Shown here piece by piece: positions 35,711 to 44,474 of a stretch of 64,000 nucleotides of DNA; positions within the stretch are counted from its first letter, which is position 1, and each line of letters opens with the position of its first letter. The stretch covers positions 1 through 64,000 of the forward strand of contig CAZUJU010000002.1 in assembly GCA_964620675.1 (NCBI GenBank), written 5' to 3'. The notes below the pieces were generated by a model. That model was not told where the DNA came from and did not search any database. It was given only the letters and a program-made list of their open reading frames with translations. Position numbers and translations under genes: made by a program. The stretch is from CAYSFW01 sp964620675. GTDB lineage: Bacteria > Pseudomonadota > Gammaproteobacteria > UWMA-0217.

Positions 35711-38458
35711 TCATTTACCCCGACGCCGGTATTCGTCGAGCGCAACGCGCGGCAGGAAGAACCCGAAACACGCCCCCTCCCCCGGCTCGGAATGCAACCA
35801 CATCCTGCCCCCGAAGTGCTCGACAATCTGCCGACTGATGGGTAATCCCAGTCCCGTGCCCTGCGGTCGGCCATTCATCTCCCCGACCTGACGGAACTTC
35901 AAAAAAACCTGTTCCTGCATATCCGGCGCAATACCCGGACCATTGTCGCGCACCTCGACCGTGACGCCGTCGGGCGTATCGCTCAACCGGATCTCAACTC
36001 GTCCGGCACCCGCTGGCGTAAATTTCACCGCGTTCGCCAATAGATTCAGCATCACCTGCACAAGTCGATCGGCATCCGCGCGGATCGGCTGGATCGACGG
36101 ATCGTCGGACACCACCAGCACCGCGCCGCGCTCGCGGTAGGTCTCGGCGATACTGTCGACCGCCTGCTTAACGACCGCCCGCATATCGACGTCGCTGTTA
36201 TGCCATTCGGCGTGACCGGCCTCGATTTTTGCCATATCGAGCACCTGATTGACCAAACGACTGAGACGCTCTACCTCGGCGACCACAATGCCAAGAAAGG
36301 CCTGGCGACGTGACGCCTCCATCGACTCATCGTCCAACATCATCTCGGACAACGCCCGGATCGAAGTCAAGGGCGTGCGCAATTCGTGCGTCACCGACGA
36401 CATAAAGTCATCCTTGAGTCGATCCAGGCTCTTCAGCTGTTCGTTCGCCGCTCGCAATTCCTCGGTCGCGCGCTCAAGCGAGCGCGATTTATCCTCCAGC
36501 GCGCGCGAATAGGCGCGCAATTGCGATGCCTCCTCCAGAATACGAACAACATCGTCCATGTCTAGCGGCTCCTCCTCGACCACCGACGCCACCATCGCGC
36601 GCGCCGAGGCGCCACCGATCGCACCGGCCAGTTGCGTTTCGACGAATTGAACCAATCGCGCGTCGGCTGGAATCGCCTCGATCCGCGCCGCACCCACGCG
36701 CCCAGCGTAGTCCTGCAACAGCCGCAGGGTGCGGTCCGCGCCTAGAAAGCGTGCCGCCAGACGACGCAGATCCGCGACCGTGGCACGGCCCTGCCAGAAC
36801 ACCGGATTCGCGGACGCGGTGCGATTGAAAACGTCGACATACAACAACGCCTGACTGGCCTCGCGCGGCGACGGACGCCCCCACAGCGACACCAAAACAT
36901 ATCCCGAAATATTCGCGAATAAACTCCAGAACAACGAATGCGTCAGATTGTCGAGCCCACCAAGACCAAGAAACTGCTCCGGACGCAGCCACGAAATACC
37001 CCAGATACCCGCGGTCATGAAGTCACTCGAAATCCAGCCCGATTTCGCCAACGACGGCAACAGCAAGGTGTAGACCCAAAACCCGAACCCCAACGACAGC
37101 CCGACCAAAACCCCGCGCCGGGTACCGCCCTTCCAGTACATGCCCCCCAACATCGACGGCGCGAATTGCGCCACCGCGGCAAAACTGATCAGACCGATGC
37201 TGACCAACGCGTAAACCTCGCCCGCGAGATGAAAATACAAATAGCCGAGCAAGAGAATGCCGACGATCGCCAGGCGGCGAATCGCCAATAGCAATCGCGT
37301 CAAATCACCCCCCGAGCGCGCGCCGAAATGTCGCGTCCGCAGCAGCAAGGGCATGACTAGATCATTGCAGACCATGGTCGACACCGCGATCGCCTCCACG
37401 ATCACCATCCCGGTCGCGGCGGAGAGCCCGCCGATGAAAACAAAAAGCGCCAGTGCCGGTTGATCGTGCGCCAGCGGAAACAGGAGCACGAAAAACTCCG
37501 GGTTGAAGCGGTCGTCACCAAAGTAAAGCAACCCACCCAGCGCAATCGGCAAGACAAAAAGATTGATCAACAACAAATACAGCGGGAATACCCACGCGGC
37601 GCGCTTCAGATGACGCTCATCCACATTCTCCACCACCATCACCTGAAACTGGCGCGGTAAAAAAATCACCGACAACATAGCGAGCAATGTCAGCGCGAAC
37701 CATTGCGGATACGCAAACAGCTTGCCTTGATCGAAGCTCAATAGCGCCCGAAGCGCGTCATCCGCCATTGCACGCGAAAAAATATCGCCAAACCCGCCAA
37801 AAACCCCGAACACCACAAACAAACCGACCGCCAAAAAAGCCACCAGCTTTACGATCGACTCGAACGCGATCGCGGCGACCATGCCTTCATGGCGCTCGGT
37901 ACTGTCGAGATGACGCGTGCCAAACACGATCGTAAAGCCGGCCAGGGCCAGCGCCACATACAATGTACTGTCGGACCACCACTCGCCGGTTTGAACCGCG
38001 GGTGCGTGCAAAGGCGAGGTGAGCACCACATACGCGCTTGAAATCGCTTTCAGCTGCAAGGCGATGTACGGAACGATGCCGACGACAGTGATCAGCGTGA
38101 CCATTCCCGCGAGCAGTGGGCTCTTGCCGTAGCGGCTGGCGATGAAATCGGCGATCGACGTGACGCGGTAAGTCTTGGCGATGCGGATCATCTTTCGAAC
38201 CACGATCCAAGCCAAGATCATCGCCAGCGTTGGTCCGAGATAAATCGGTAAAAACCACACCCCGGCGTTAGCGGCGCGGCCCACGCTGCCGAAGTATGTC
38301 CAGGCGGTGCAATACACCGCCATCGATAATGCATATACCCACGGACTCGCGATAATCGAGCGCCCGGCGGCCGCGCGCTGGTCACCGAAATAGGCAATCG
38401 CGAACAGCAGCAACAGATAGATAAACGAGGCACCGATAACGAGCGCGCTGGGCAGCAT
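35711..38458 (-). CDS. CbrA-like SSS symporter-sensor histidine kinase
   Basis: A 915-residue membrane protein with a sodium:solute symporter domain of about 12-13 helices (residues 1-500), a STAC-like linker (about 555-620: DLRRLAARFLGADRTLRLLQDYAG), a coiled coil, and a histidine kinase. The H-box is THELRTPLTSIRAL near residue 688 and the ATPase motifs are NAVKFTP (N), DNGPGI (G1) and GTGLGLPI (G2). CbrA and CrbS use this design to sense solute flux and control carbon use or acetate switching. It lies nine bases after a small membrane protein and precedes the REC regulator. Confidence 0.92.
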   Translation of the reverse strand: MLPSALVIGASFIYLLLLFAIAYFGDQRAAAGRSIIASPWVYALSMAVYCTAWTYFGSVGRAANAGVWFLPIYLGPTLAMILAWIVVRKMIRIAKTYRVTSIADFIASRYGKSPLLAGMVTLITVVGIVPYIALQLKAISSAYVVLTSPLHAPAVQTGEWWSDSTLYVALALAGFTIVFGTRHLDSTERHEGMVAAIAFESIVKLVAFLAVGLFVVFGVFGGFGDIFSRAMADDALRALLSFDQGKLFAYPQWFALTLLAMLSVIFLPRQFQVMVVENVDERHLKRAAWVFPLYLLLINLFVLPIALGGLLYFGDDRFNPEFFVLLFPLAHDQPALALFVFIGGLSAATGMVIVEAIAVSTMVCNDLVMPLLLRTRHFGARSGGDLTRLLLAIRRLAIVGILLLGYLYFHLAGEVYALVSIGLISFAAVAQFAPSMLGGMYWKGGTRRGVLVGLSLGFGFWVYTLLLPSLAKSGWISSDFMTAGIWGISWLRPEQFLGLGGLDNLTHSLFWSLFANISGYVLVSLWGRPSPREASQALLYVDVFNRTASANPVFWQGRATVADLRRLAARFLGADRTLRLLQDYAGRVGAARIEAIPADARLVQFVETQLAGAIGGASARAMVASVVEEEPLDMDDVVRILEEASQLRAYSRALEDKSRSLERATEELRAANEQLKSLDRLKDDFMSSVTHELRTPLTSIRALSEMMLDDESMEASRRQAFLGIVVAEVERLSRLVNQVLDMAKIEAGHAEWHNSDVDMRAVVKQAVDSIAETYRERGAVLVVSDDPSIQPIRADADRLVQVMLNLLANAVKFTPAGAGRVEIRLSDTPDGVTVEVRDNGPGIAPDMQEQVFLKFRQVGEMNGRPQGTGLGLPISRQIVEHFGGRMWLHSEPGEGACFGFFLPRVALDEYRRRGK

Positions 38459-38467
38459 CGTGCGCGC

Positions 38468-38665
38468 TCAGTGCTCGTGGGTTTCCATCATCCAGGCCAG
38501 CATGGCGATTAACGCCATCCAGACCAGGAACAGACCGGCCGGAAATAGCGGTACCCCAAACACCACAGCGTCATGGTCCCACAATGCCAGCAATGGAAAA
38601 TTGAGCAACGCGAGGCCAACGAAAAACAAGGCAAGGAGCCGTTCGGAAACAATACCTTTGAGCAT
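38468..38665 (-). CDS. Small two-helix membrane protein before the CbrA-like kinase
   Basis: A 65-residue protein with two hydrophobic segments (LLALFFVGLALLNFPLLALW and FPAGLFLVWMALIAMLAWMM) joined by a short loop, and a His-rich end. It has no recognised family name known to me, but small partner proteins are typical next to symporter-type proteins. It ends nine bases before the kinase start, so the two are probably co-expressed. Confidence 0.7.
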   Translation of the reverse strand: MLKGIVSERLLALFFVGLALLNFPLLALWDHDAVVFGVPLFPAGLFLVWMALIAMLAWMMETHEH

Positions 38666-38858
38666 GATCAGTCCCCTGCAAAGAGAAAGCCGACCGGCGC
38701 CGCGACAAAGCTTGATCGTAGGCGCCCATATGTGATTCCAGCGGCACGCACCGAGTAATCGGGCGAGGGCCGCAGTTTCGATCGGAACGCGGGGGCTTCA
38801 CGCCGGGTAATGCTTGGCGTGCAGCACCGGCATGCCACGCACAATGCCGTCGATCGGC

Positions 38859-40718
38859 CTAAAAGCGATTCAGCTGGTACCGTTGCTCCGCGCTCGCCTG
38901 AAGGGTGCGCACAACCTCGAAGGCATCCTTCAGATGGCGCCGTTCAAGCGCCGAGAGGCTTTCAGGCGACATAAAGTTGTTCGGTTTCTGCCCCGCCTCG
39001 ATCTGCCGTGCCTGATGCTCCAGGCGCAAGGTACTGATGAACTCAAGCGCATCGCGTAGATCCTCGGAGCCTGATTTGCTGATCGCGCCTAAGCGCTCAC
39101 ACTCCTCCAGACGCCGGCAGGTATTAAGCGACCGCGTGCCCACCGATAGCGCATAAACCCGCACCAGGTCGATGATCGGCATGATCCCGCGCTTTTTGAG
39201 ATCGAGCGTTTCGCCATGGTCCTTGCCTTTTTCCAACACAAACTGGCGAAAAATCCCGAGCGGCGGTTGAAACTGCAGGGCATTACGCGCCATGTGCGCC
39301 AGAAATATCGTGCTCGCTCGGGTTTTCGCCAGCACATGGCTGGCGAGATCCTTAACCATTTGCACGTCGCCGTAGATCCCGCGCATGTCGAAAAAGATAC
39401 TCGAATACATCAGTGCCATTGGCTGTGGCGTATCGATCCAGGTATCGAAATTGCGTCGCCATTGCGAATAGGTCAGACGCCATTTGGGATTGGTCGCCAT
39501 CACGTCGCCGTTGCAATAGACATATCCGCAGGTGTCGAGTCCGTCGCTGACGAACTTGGCGAGGGCGAGAAAGTACGCGTCATGCTCCGGTTGCATCTCG
39601 TCCGAGATGACCATGCCATTGTCCTGATCGGAATGCGCGGTTTGTTCGCGCCGCGCCATCGAACCACAGACCACAAACGCGTAGGGCACCGGCGGCGGGC
39701 CCAGCTTGGCTTCGCCGAGCTGCAACAAGCGTCGACAAATGGACTCGCCGATCAGGCTGATCGTGTTCGCGGTATCGTGCGCGGTCAGACTGCCGCGGAC
39801 CAAGTTGACCAACACATTGGGCAACTGGCGCGAAATCGCCGCCAGCGCCTCGACCGAATCGCCTTCATCGATCTCATTGACCAGATAGATCGCGTTGTGA
39901 CTCTGGTGATGCAGCAAATCGGAGGCAGACACAACGCCCGCGATCTTCCCGTCATGGCAGACCGGTAGATGACGCAGGCGATAACGCGCCATCATCACGA
40001 GGGCCTCCGAGGCCGTACCGTCTAGCGATATCGTGATGGGATTCGGTGTCATCACTTCGGTGATCGGCACCGTGTAGTCCAGACCCTGCGCGATGATCTT
40101 GCTCCGAAAATCGACATCACTGACGATACCGAGCAGTTTCCCTTCCTCGGCGATCAGCAGCGCGGAGACCTTCCCCTCGGTCATCAATCGCGCAGCCTCT
40201 TGCGCCGTCGCAGCGGAACCTACGGTGACAGGCTGTCTGGAAACCAGACTACGGATCTGCAATGCGGCCAACGACTCGCGACTCGTATCGCGGCGCATGA
40301 GCGTGAGCGCGCCGCGCAACCGGCGCGAGCTCTGCTTATCGAAATAATCGCTAAACACCGGATAGCTTGCATTCAGATTGCCGAAAATCCCGCTCGGAAT
40401 CCTATAGACCAACAAGTCCTCGAGCGCGAGGACTTCGAACCGAACCACACCGCCGGTCAACAAAGAGCGGTAACCGAAAAACTCGCCGTCGCTAAAACGC
40501 CCGATCAGTTCGCCCGAGCCATCCGCGACCTCGACCGCGCCTTTACGAATCATGTAAAGACAATCATTCGTGGCTCCGATCTTCAGGATCACCGAACCTT
40601 CGTCAAAGTGAGCGATCGTCACCTGCTCGGCAATTTCATCGAGCGCGGTCGCGGGCAGCGCGTTCAGCGGTGGGTGTTTTTCAAGAAACTGCCTGATCGT
40701 CGACTTATCACTGTCCAT
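38859..40718 (-). CDS. Cyclic nucleotide-binding/CBS/DUF294 nucleotidyltransferase-like protein
   Basis: A 619-residue soluble protein: a cNMP-binding domain (about 10-130), two CBS repeats (about 155-290, SALLIAEEGKLLGIVSDVDFRSK and the GIVxASDLL-type second), and a DUF294 nucleotidyltransferase domain with the signature CGSMARREQTAHSDQDNG, then a C-terminal helical DUF294_C. These GlnD-like proteins respond to nucleotides and are commonly near acetate permease and DNA polymerase epsilon-like genes. Located between actP and the CbrA-like kinase, it may take part in regulation of solute uptake. Confidence 0.9.
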   Translation of the reverse strand: MDSDKSTIRQFLEKHPPLNALPATALDEIAEQVTIAHFDEGSVILKIGATNDCLYMIRKGAVEVADGSGELIGRFSDGEFFGYRSLLTGGVVRFEVLALEDLLVYRIPSGIFGNLNASYPVFSDYFDKQSSRRLRGALTLMRRDTSRESLAALQIRSLVSRQPVTVGSAATAQEAARLMTEGKVSALLIAEEGKLLGIVSDVDFRSKIIAQGLDYTVPITEVMTPNPITISLDGTASEALVMMARYRLRHLPVCHDGKIAGVVSASDLLHHQSHNAIYLVNEIDEGDSVEALAAISRQLPNVLVNLVRGSLTAHDTANTISLIGESICRRLLQLGEAKLGPPPVPYAFVVCGSMARREQTAHSDQDNGMVISDEMQPEHDAYFLALAKFVSDGLDTCGYVYCNGDVMATNPKWRLTYSQWRRNFDTWIDTPQPMALMYSSIFFDMRGIYGDVQMVKDLASHVLAKTRASTIFLAHMARNALQFQPPLGIFRQFVLEKGKDHGETLDLKKRGIMPIIDLVRVYALSVGTRSLNTCRRLEECERLGAISKSGSEDLRDALEFISTLRLEHQARQIEAGQKPNNFMSPESLSALERRHLKDAFEVVRTLQASAEQRYQLNRF

Positions 40719-40737
40719 CGCGTGTTCACCAAAAAAA

Positions 40738-40759
40738 AGCCCCGTAATTATACGGGGCT
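40738..40759 (-). terminator. Rho-independent terminator after the SSS symporter gene
   Basis: An eight-pair stem (40739-40746 with 40751-40758, GCCCCGTA/TACGGGGC), extended by one A-T pair, with a four-base loop. Read on the minus strand it is followed directly by eight T residues. It starts about 40 bases past the symporter stop and is the clearest intrinsic terminator in the window. Confidence 0.9.
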
Positions 40760-40798
40760 CAGGGGTTTAACACCTAATGGCTTAAGTCAAGCCAAGGC

Positions 40799-42583
40799 TC
40801 AATGTGAGGAAGCGGTTCCCGCGCCACGCGGTACGCGAATATCCTCCACCAGATGCTGGATGTGCTCCGGTGGCGGTGCGGTTAGCTTCGCCACCACGAA
40901 CGCGACAACGAAGTTAATGACCGCGCCGACGGTACCAAAGGCCTCCGGCGAGATGCCGAGGAACCAATTGTCCGCGTTGTTCGGCGCCATCGCGGTGCTG
41001 GCGATAAACATCCAGCCCTTGAACCAGAAGATATAAATGAGGGTCGCGATCAGACCCGACAACATGCCGAAGATCGCGCCCCATTTATTCATCCGCTTGT
41101 AGAAGATTCCCATCATGAGCGCCGGGAATATCGACGCGGCAGCCAGACCGAACGCAAGGGCTACCACCTCGGCTGCGAATCCGGGTGGATTCAATCCCAG
41201 ATAACCCGCCAGCACGATCGCAAAGGCCATCGCGATTCGGCTCGCGAGGAGCTCGCCTTTTTCCGAGATGCTCTTGACGAACACGCCCTTCAGCAGGTCA
41301 TGCGAGATCGCCGAGGAGATCGCGAGCAACAAACCCGCCGCTGTCGACAACGCGGCCGCGATGCCACCCGCGGCAACCAGAGCGATGACCCAGTTCGGCA
41401 GATTCGCGATTTCCGGATTCGCCAACACCATGATGTCGCGATCGACCTTCGTCAACTCGTTGCCTTTCCAGCCAAATGCCTCGGCCTTCGCCGCCATATC
41501 CTTGTTGGCTTCATTGTAGTACTGGATGCGGCCGTCACCATTCTTGTCGGTGAACTCGAGCAACTTGGTCTTTTCCCAGTTCAACATCCATTGGGGACGC
41601 TCATCGATCAACAGGTTGCCCGCAGGGTCACCGACCTCACCAATTTGGACCGTATTGATCAAGTTCAAGCGGGCCATCGCGCCTACGGCTGGAGCGGTCG
41701 TGTAGAGAATTGCGATGAACAACAACGCCCACCCAGCGGACGACCGCGCATCACGCACCCTCGGCACCGTAAAGAACCGAATGATCACGTGGGGCAGACC
41801 CGCGGTACCGATCATCAGCGACATGGTATAGAACAGCATGTTGAGGGTATTGCCGTTCGCCGACGTCGTGTACTCCCGGAAACCCAGATCGGTCACGACT
41901 TGATCAAGGCGATCGAGCAGATAAACGCCGCTGCCATCGTTCATCGTGCTGCCCAGACCGATTTGCGGAATCGGCATGCCGGTCAGTTGAAATGAGATAA
42001 AAATGGCCGGAACCGTGTAGGCAAAGATCAGCACCACGTATTGCGCAATCTGGGTGTAGGTGATGCCCTTCATGCCGCCCCATACCGCATAGACGAACAC
42101 GATACCCATACCGACATAGAGACCAACGTCGACGGAGACCTCGAGGAAACGCCCGAACGTTACGCCAATCCCCCGCATCTGACCGATTACGTAGGTGATT
42201 GAAATAATGATCAGACAGATGACGGCGACGATCCGCGCGGTTTGCGAATAGAAGCGATCACCGATGAATTCCGGCACCGTGAACTTGCCGAACTTGCGCA
42301 GATACGGCGCCAACAGCAGTGCCAATATGACGTAGCCACCGGTCCACCCCATCAAGAAAACGGCTCCGCCGTAACCCAGGAAGGCAATCAAGCCCGCCAT
42401 CGAAATGAACGACGCCGCCGACATCCAGTCCGCCGCCGTCGCCATGCCGTTTGCGACCGGATGGATGCCCTTGCCCGCGACATAGAATTCGCCGGTCGAC
42501 GAAGCCCGTGAGTACATCGCGATCGCGAAATACAACACGAACGTCGCGCCAACGACGATGTAGGTCATTGTTTTTAGGTCCAT
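40799..42583 (-). CDS. Sodium:solute symporter, ActP-like (VC_2705 type)
   Basis: A 594-residue SSS-family permease with about 13 helices. It has the extra loop near residues 250-370 (containing DGSGVYLLDRLDQV and a NKDMAAKAEAFGWKG stretch) seen in the VC_2705 subgroup and a typical SSS segment AALSTAAGLLLAISSAISHDL. The likely substrates are small organic acids such as acetate. The ribosome site GGAGG is eight bases upstream. It follows a DUF4212 small subunit by 16 bp and has an intrinsic terminator downstream. Confidence 0.9.
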   Translation of the reverse strand: MDLKTMTYIVVGATFVLYFAIAMYSRASSTGEFYVAGKGIHPVANGMATAADWMSAASFISMAGLIAFLGYGGAVFLMGWTGGYVILALLLAPYLRKFGKFTVPEFIGDRFYSQTARIVAVICLIIISITYVIGQMRGIGVTFGRFLEVSVDVGLYVGMGIVFVYAVWGGMKGITYTQIAQYVVLIFAYTVPAIFISFQLTGMPIPQIGLGSTMNDGSGVYLLDRLDQVVTDLGFREYTTSANGNTLNMLFYTMSLMIGTAGLPHVIIRFFTVPRVRDARSSAGWALLFIAILYTTAPAVGAMARLNLINTVQIGEVGDPAGNLLIDERPQWMLNWEKTKLLEFTDKNGDGRIQYYNEANKDMAAKAEAFGWKGNELTKVDRDIMVLANPEIANLPNWVIALVAAGGIAAALSTAAGLLLAISSAISHDLLKGVFVKSISEKGELLASRIAMAFAIVLAGYLGLNPPGFAAEVVALAFGLAAASIFPALMMGIFYKRMNKWGAIFGMLSGLIATLIYIFWFKGWMFIASTAMAPNNADNWFLGISPEAFGTVGAVINFVVAFVVAKLTAPPPEHIQHLVEDIRVPRGAGTASSH

Positions 42584-42599
42584 GATTCGTGCCTCCCGG

Positions 42600-42857
42600 T
42601 TAGTCTTCGTGAACGTCGAACTTGCGATCCAGACGCCCCATCTGCCAGGCGTAGAAGAAGATCAGCAAGACAAAGACGTACATCGAACCTTGTTGGGCAA
42701 ACCAGAAGCCCAGCTTGTAACCGCCGAGCTTGATGGCATTCAGTTGCTCGAAAAGTAGAATGCCGAATACAAACGAGACGATGAACCAGATAACCATGCA
42801 GACAACCAAGAGCTTGACGTTTGCAGACCAATAGGCCTGCGCGGATCGATTGCTCAT
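42600..42857 (-). CDS. DUF4212 small subunit of the SSS symporter
   Basis: An 85-residue membrane protein with two helices (VVCMVIWFIVSFVFGILLF and YVFVLLIFFYAWQMGRL), matching the small partner family (DUF4212) that accompanies VC_2705-type symporters. The ATG at 42857 is preferred, GGAGG being eleven bases upstream; a TTG six codons earlier is possible but would overlap that site. It heads the two-gene operon. Confidence 0.88.
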   Translation of the reverse strand: MSNRSAQAYWSANVKLLVVCMVIWFIVSFVFGILLFEQLNAIKLGGYKLGFWFAQQGSMYVFVLLIFFYAWQMGRLDRKFDVHED

Positions 42858-43095
42858 AAGCTTTACATCCTCCAATGGGTGAAAGGGTACGGAACAGGTC
42901 GCGGGTTAAGCACACAGTCATGGATTATGTCCGTGTTCTTGATCCCACTTTTTTTGATAGACGACAACAGATAATCCAACAAAACGTTGCGAGCACGCAA
43001 CCGTTCTCACAAAAAAAACCACTTGAAGGGACCGCGAATCAGGCGCCGGTGAGTTCAATTCGCCACGCCGGCTCAAAGACCTGTGGTGGCGTAAG

Positions 43096-43467
43096 CTAGA
43101 AAAAAAGCTGCTTACTGTGCCCGACCCACATCATGTAGGCGAAAACCAACAGCGCCAGCACCCAGGCGATGCCCCGAATGGTTTTCGTTCGACCGCGCTT
43201 GATCGCGATCGTGCCGAGCACGATGTACACCAGTAGCGCGAGAATTTTCGCCGCAAGCCATGGCTGATCGAGCGGATTCAAACTCGCCATGACCGCCAGC
43301 GCGACGCCGGCCACCAGCAACATCGTGTCTACGATATGCGGCAGGATTCGCGTTAGCTTGGATTTCAAAAGACGCGAATCCGTAAACATCCAGGCCCCGC
43401 GCACCAGGAACCCCAGCAGCGACAAGACTACGGCGATCAAGTGAACCTTGAGCAGAATCGGGTACAT
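43096..43467 (-). CDS. SirB2-like membrane protein
   Basis: A 123-residue inner-membrane protein with four hydrophobic segments and the pattern of the SirB2/DUF family (KVHLIAVVLSLLGFLVRGAWM at the start, HIVDTMLLVAGVALAVM in the middle). Function is unknown; sirB2-type genes were first described beside regulators in enterobacteria. It ends 239 bases before the DUF4212 gene starts. Confidence 0.82.
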   Translation of the reverse strand: MYPILLKVHLIAVVLSLLGFLVRGAWMFTDSRLLKSKLTRILPHIVDTMLLVAGVALAVMASLNPLDQPWLAAKILALLVYIVLGTIAIKRGRTKTIRGIAWVLALLVFAYMMWVGHSKQLFF

Positions 43468-43536
43468 AGACGAGCTAAGCGGAAGTTACGAAGGGTCGGG
43501 ACTCTAGCACACCCACGCCCCACAATGGGGCTTCGC

Positions 43537-43656
43537 TCACAACGACAAAAAGCGAAATGGAGAGACGCCGTTCAGGGTCAAAACCACGTTGATAAGTAAC
43601 AGGACTGCCAATGTAGCGATTGCCAGTAACAACCGCCGTTCTTCTTGACGGTTCAT
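43537..43656 (-). CDS. Small single-helix membrane protein (39 aa)
   Basis: A 39-residue frame (starting MNRQEERRLLL and ending FRFLSL) with one transmembrane helix, LLAIATLAVLLLINVVLTL, after a charged start. GAGGAG lies six bases before the ATG at 43656, which gives it a stronger ribosome site than many annotated neighbours. I do not recognise a family. It sits alone between the SirB2-like gene and the FixJ-like regulator, all on the minus strand. Confidence 0.55.
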   Translation of the reverse strand: MNRQEERRLLLAIATLAVLLLINVVLTLNGVSPFRFLSL

Positions 43657-43829
43657 AACAAGCTCCTCGGACCGCATGACTTGGCGCCACGACCGAAGTC
43701 GACCGCGAAGTAACCCCGACACGAGGTATGTCGTTACGATGCAGCAATCGCAGCCGCACGTCATCGGGGCGGCACACGGCGTCAACTAGGGTGGTCCCGA
43801 GGCGGAGTCTTGCGGTCTGGAACCGGCGC

Positions 43830-44474
43830 TCAGCGTGATTTATTCGCCTTCACGCTGTTCGCTTGGCCGTTGGGATCGAGCGCCTTGACCATCTCGATCA
43901 AGTCGATCAGCGACTCGGCATGCATTTTTTCCATCACCCGCGCGCGATGGAACTCCACCGTCTTGATGCTGATTCCCAAGGCGGCGGCCATCGCCTTGTT
44001 GGACGAATGGTTGATGATCAATGTCAGCACCTCGCGCTCGCGCTCCGTCAGGTTGGCAAGCCGGCTCCGGGTCGCATCGTAGCGTAGGCGTTTTTCACGG
44101 CTGACCAGATCCAGTTCAAGGCCCTGGTGGATCCGATCGAGCAACTCCTGATCGTTAAACGGCTTTTCGATGAACTCGAGTGCGCCGTGGCGCATGGCCT
44201 GAACCGCCATGGGAATGTCACCGTGCCCGGTAATCACGATCATCGGCAATGCGTAGGGGTGCTCGTTCAGCTTTTGTTGCAGCTGAAGCCCGCTCATGCC
44301 GGGCATCCGAATGTCGGCGACCAGACATCCGGTGCGATAGATCGAGTAGTTTTTAAGAAATTTTTCCGCCGACTCATACGTTTCAACGCGCAGATTGACG
44401 CTTTCCAGCAGCCAGCGCAGCGAATCACGAATCGCGGCATCATCATCCACCAAAAATACGGTCGGTTCATACAT
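43830..44474 (-). CDS. FixJ/LuxR-type response regulator
   Basis: A 214-residue regulator: receiver domain with phosphoacceptor Asp54 (VADIRMPGM), then a LuxR-type helix-turn-helix (LTEREREVLTLIINHSSNKAMAAALGISIKTVEFHR). The ATG at 44474 overlaps the end of the CheB-CheR-kinase gene by eight bases, so kinase and regulator form a coupled pair. Targets are unknown; the nearby symporters and small membrane proteins are candidates. Confidence 0.92.
   Translation of the reverse strand: MYEPTVFLVDDDAAIRDSLRWLLESVNLRVETYESAEKFLKNYSIYRTGCLVADIRMPGMSGLQLQQKLNEHPYALPMIVITGHGDIPMAVQAMRHGALEFIEKPFNDQELLDRIHQGLELDLVSREKRLRYDATRSRLANLTEREREVLTLIINHSSNKAMAAALGISIKTVEFHRARVMEKMHAESLIDLIEMVKALDPNGQANSVKANKSR

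Noticed and set aside
42946..42961. FNR-like site before the DUF4212/symporter genes
   Set aside because: TTGAT is followed by GACAA instead of ATCAA, two mismatches, and no promoter can be aligned with it.
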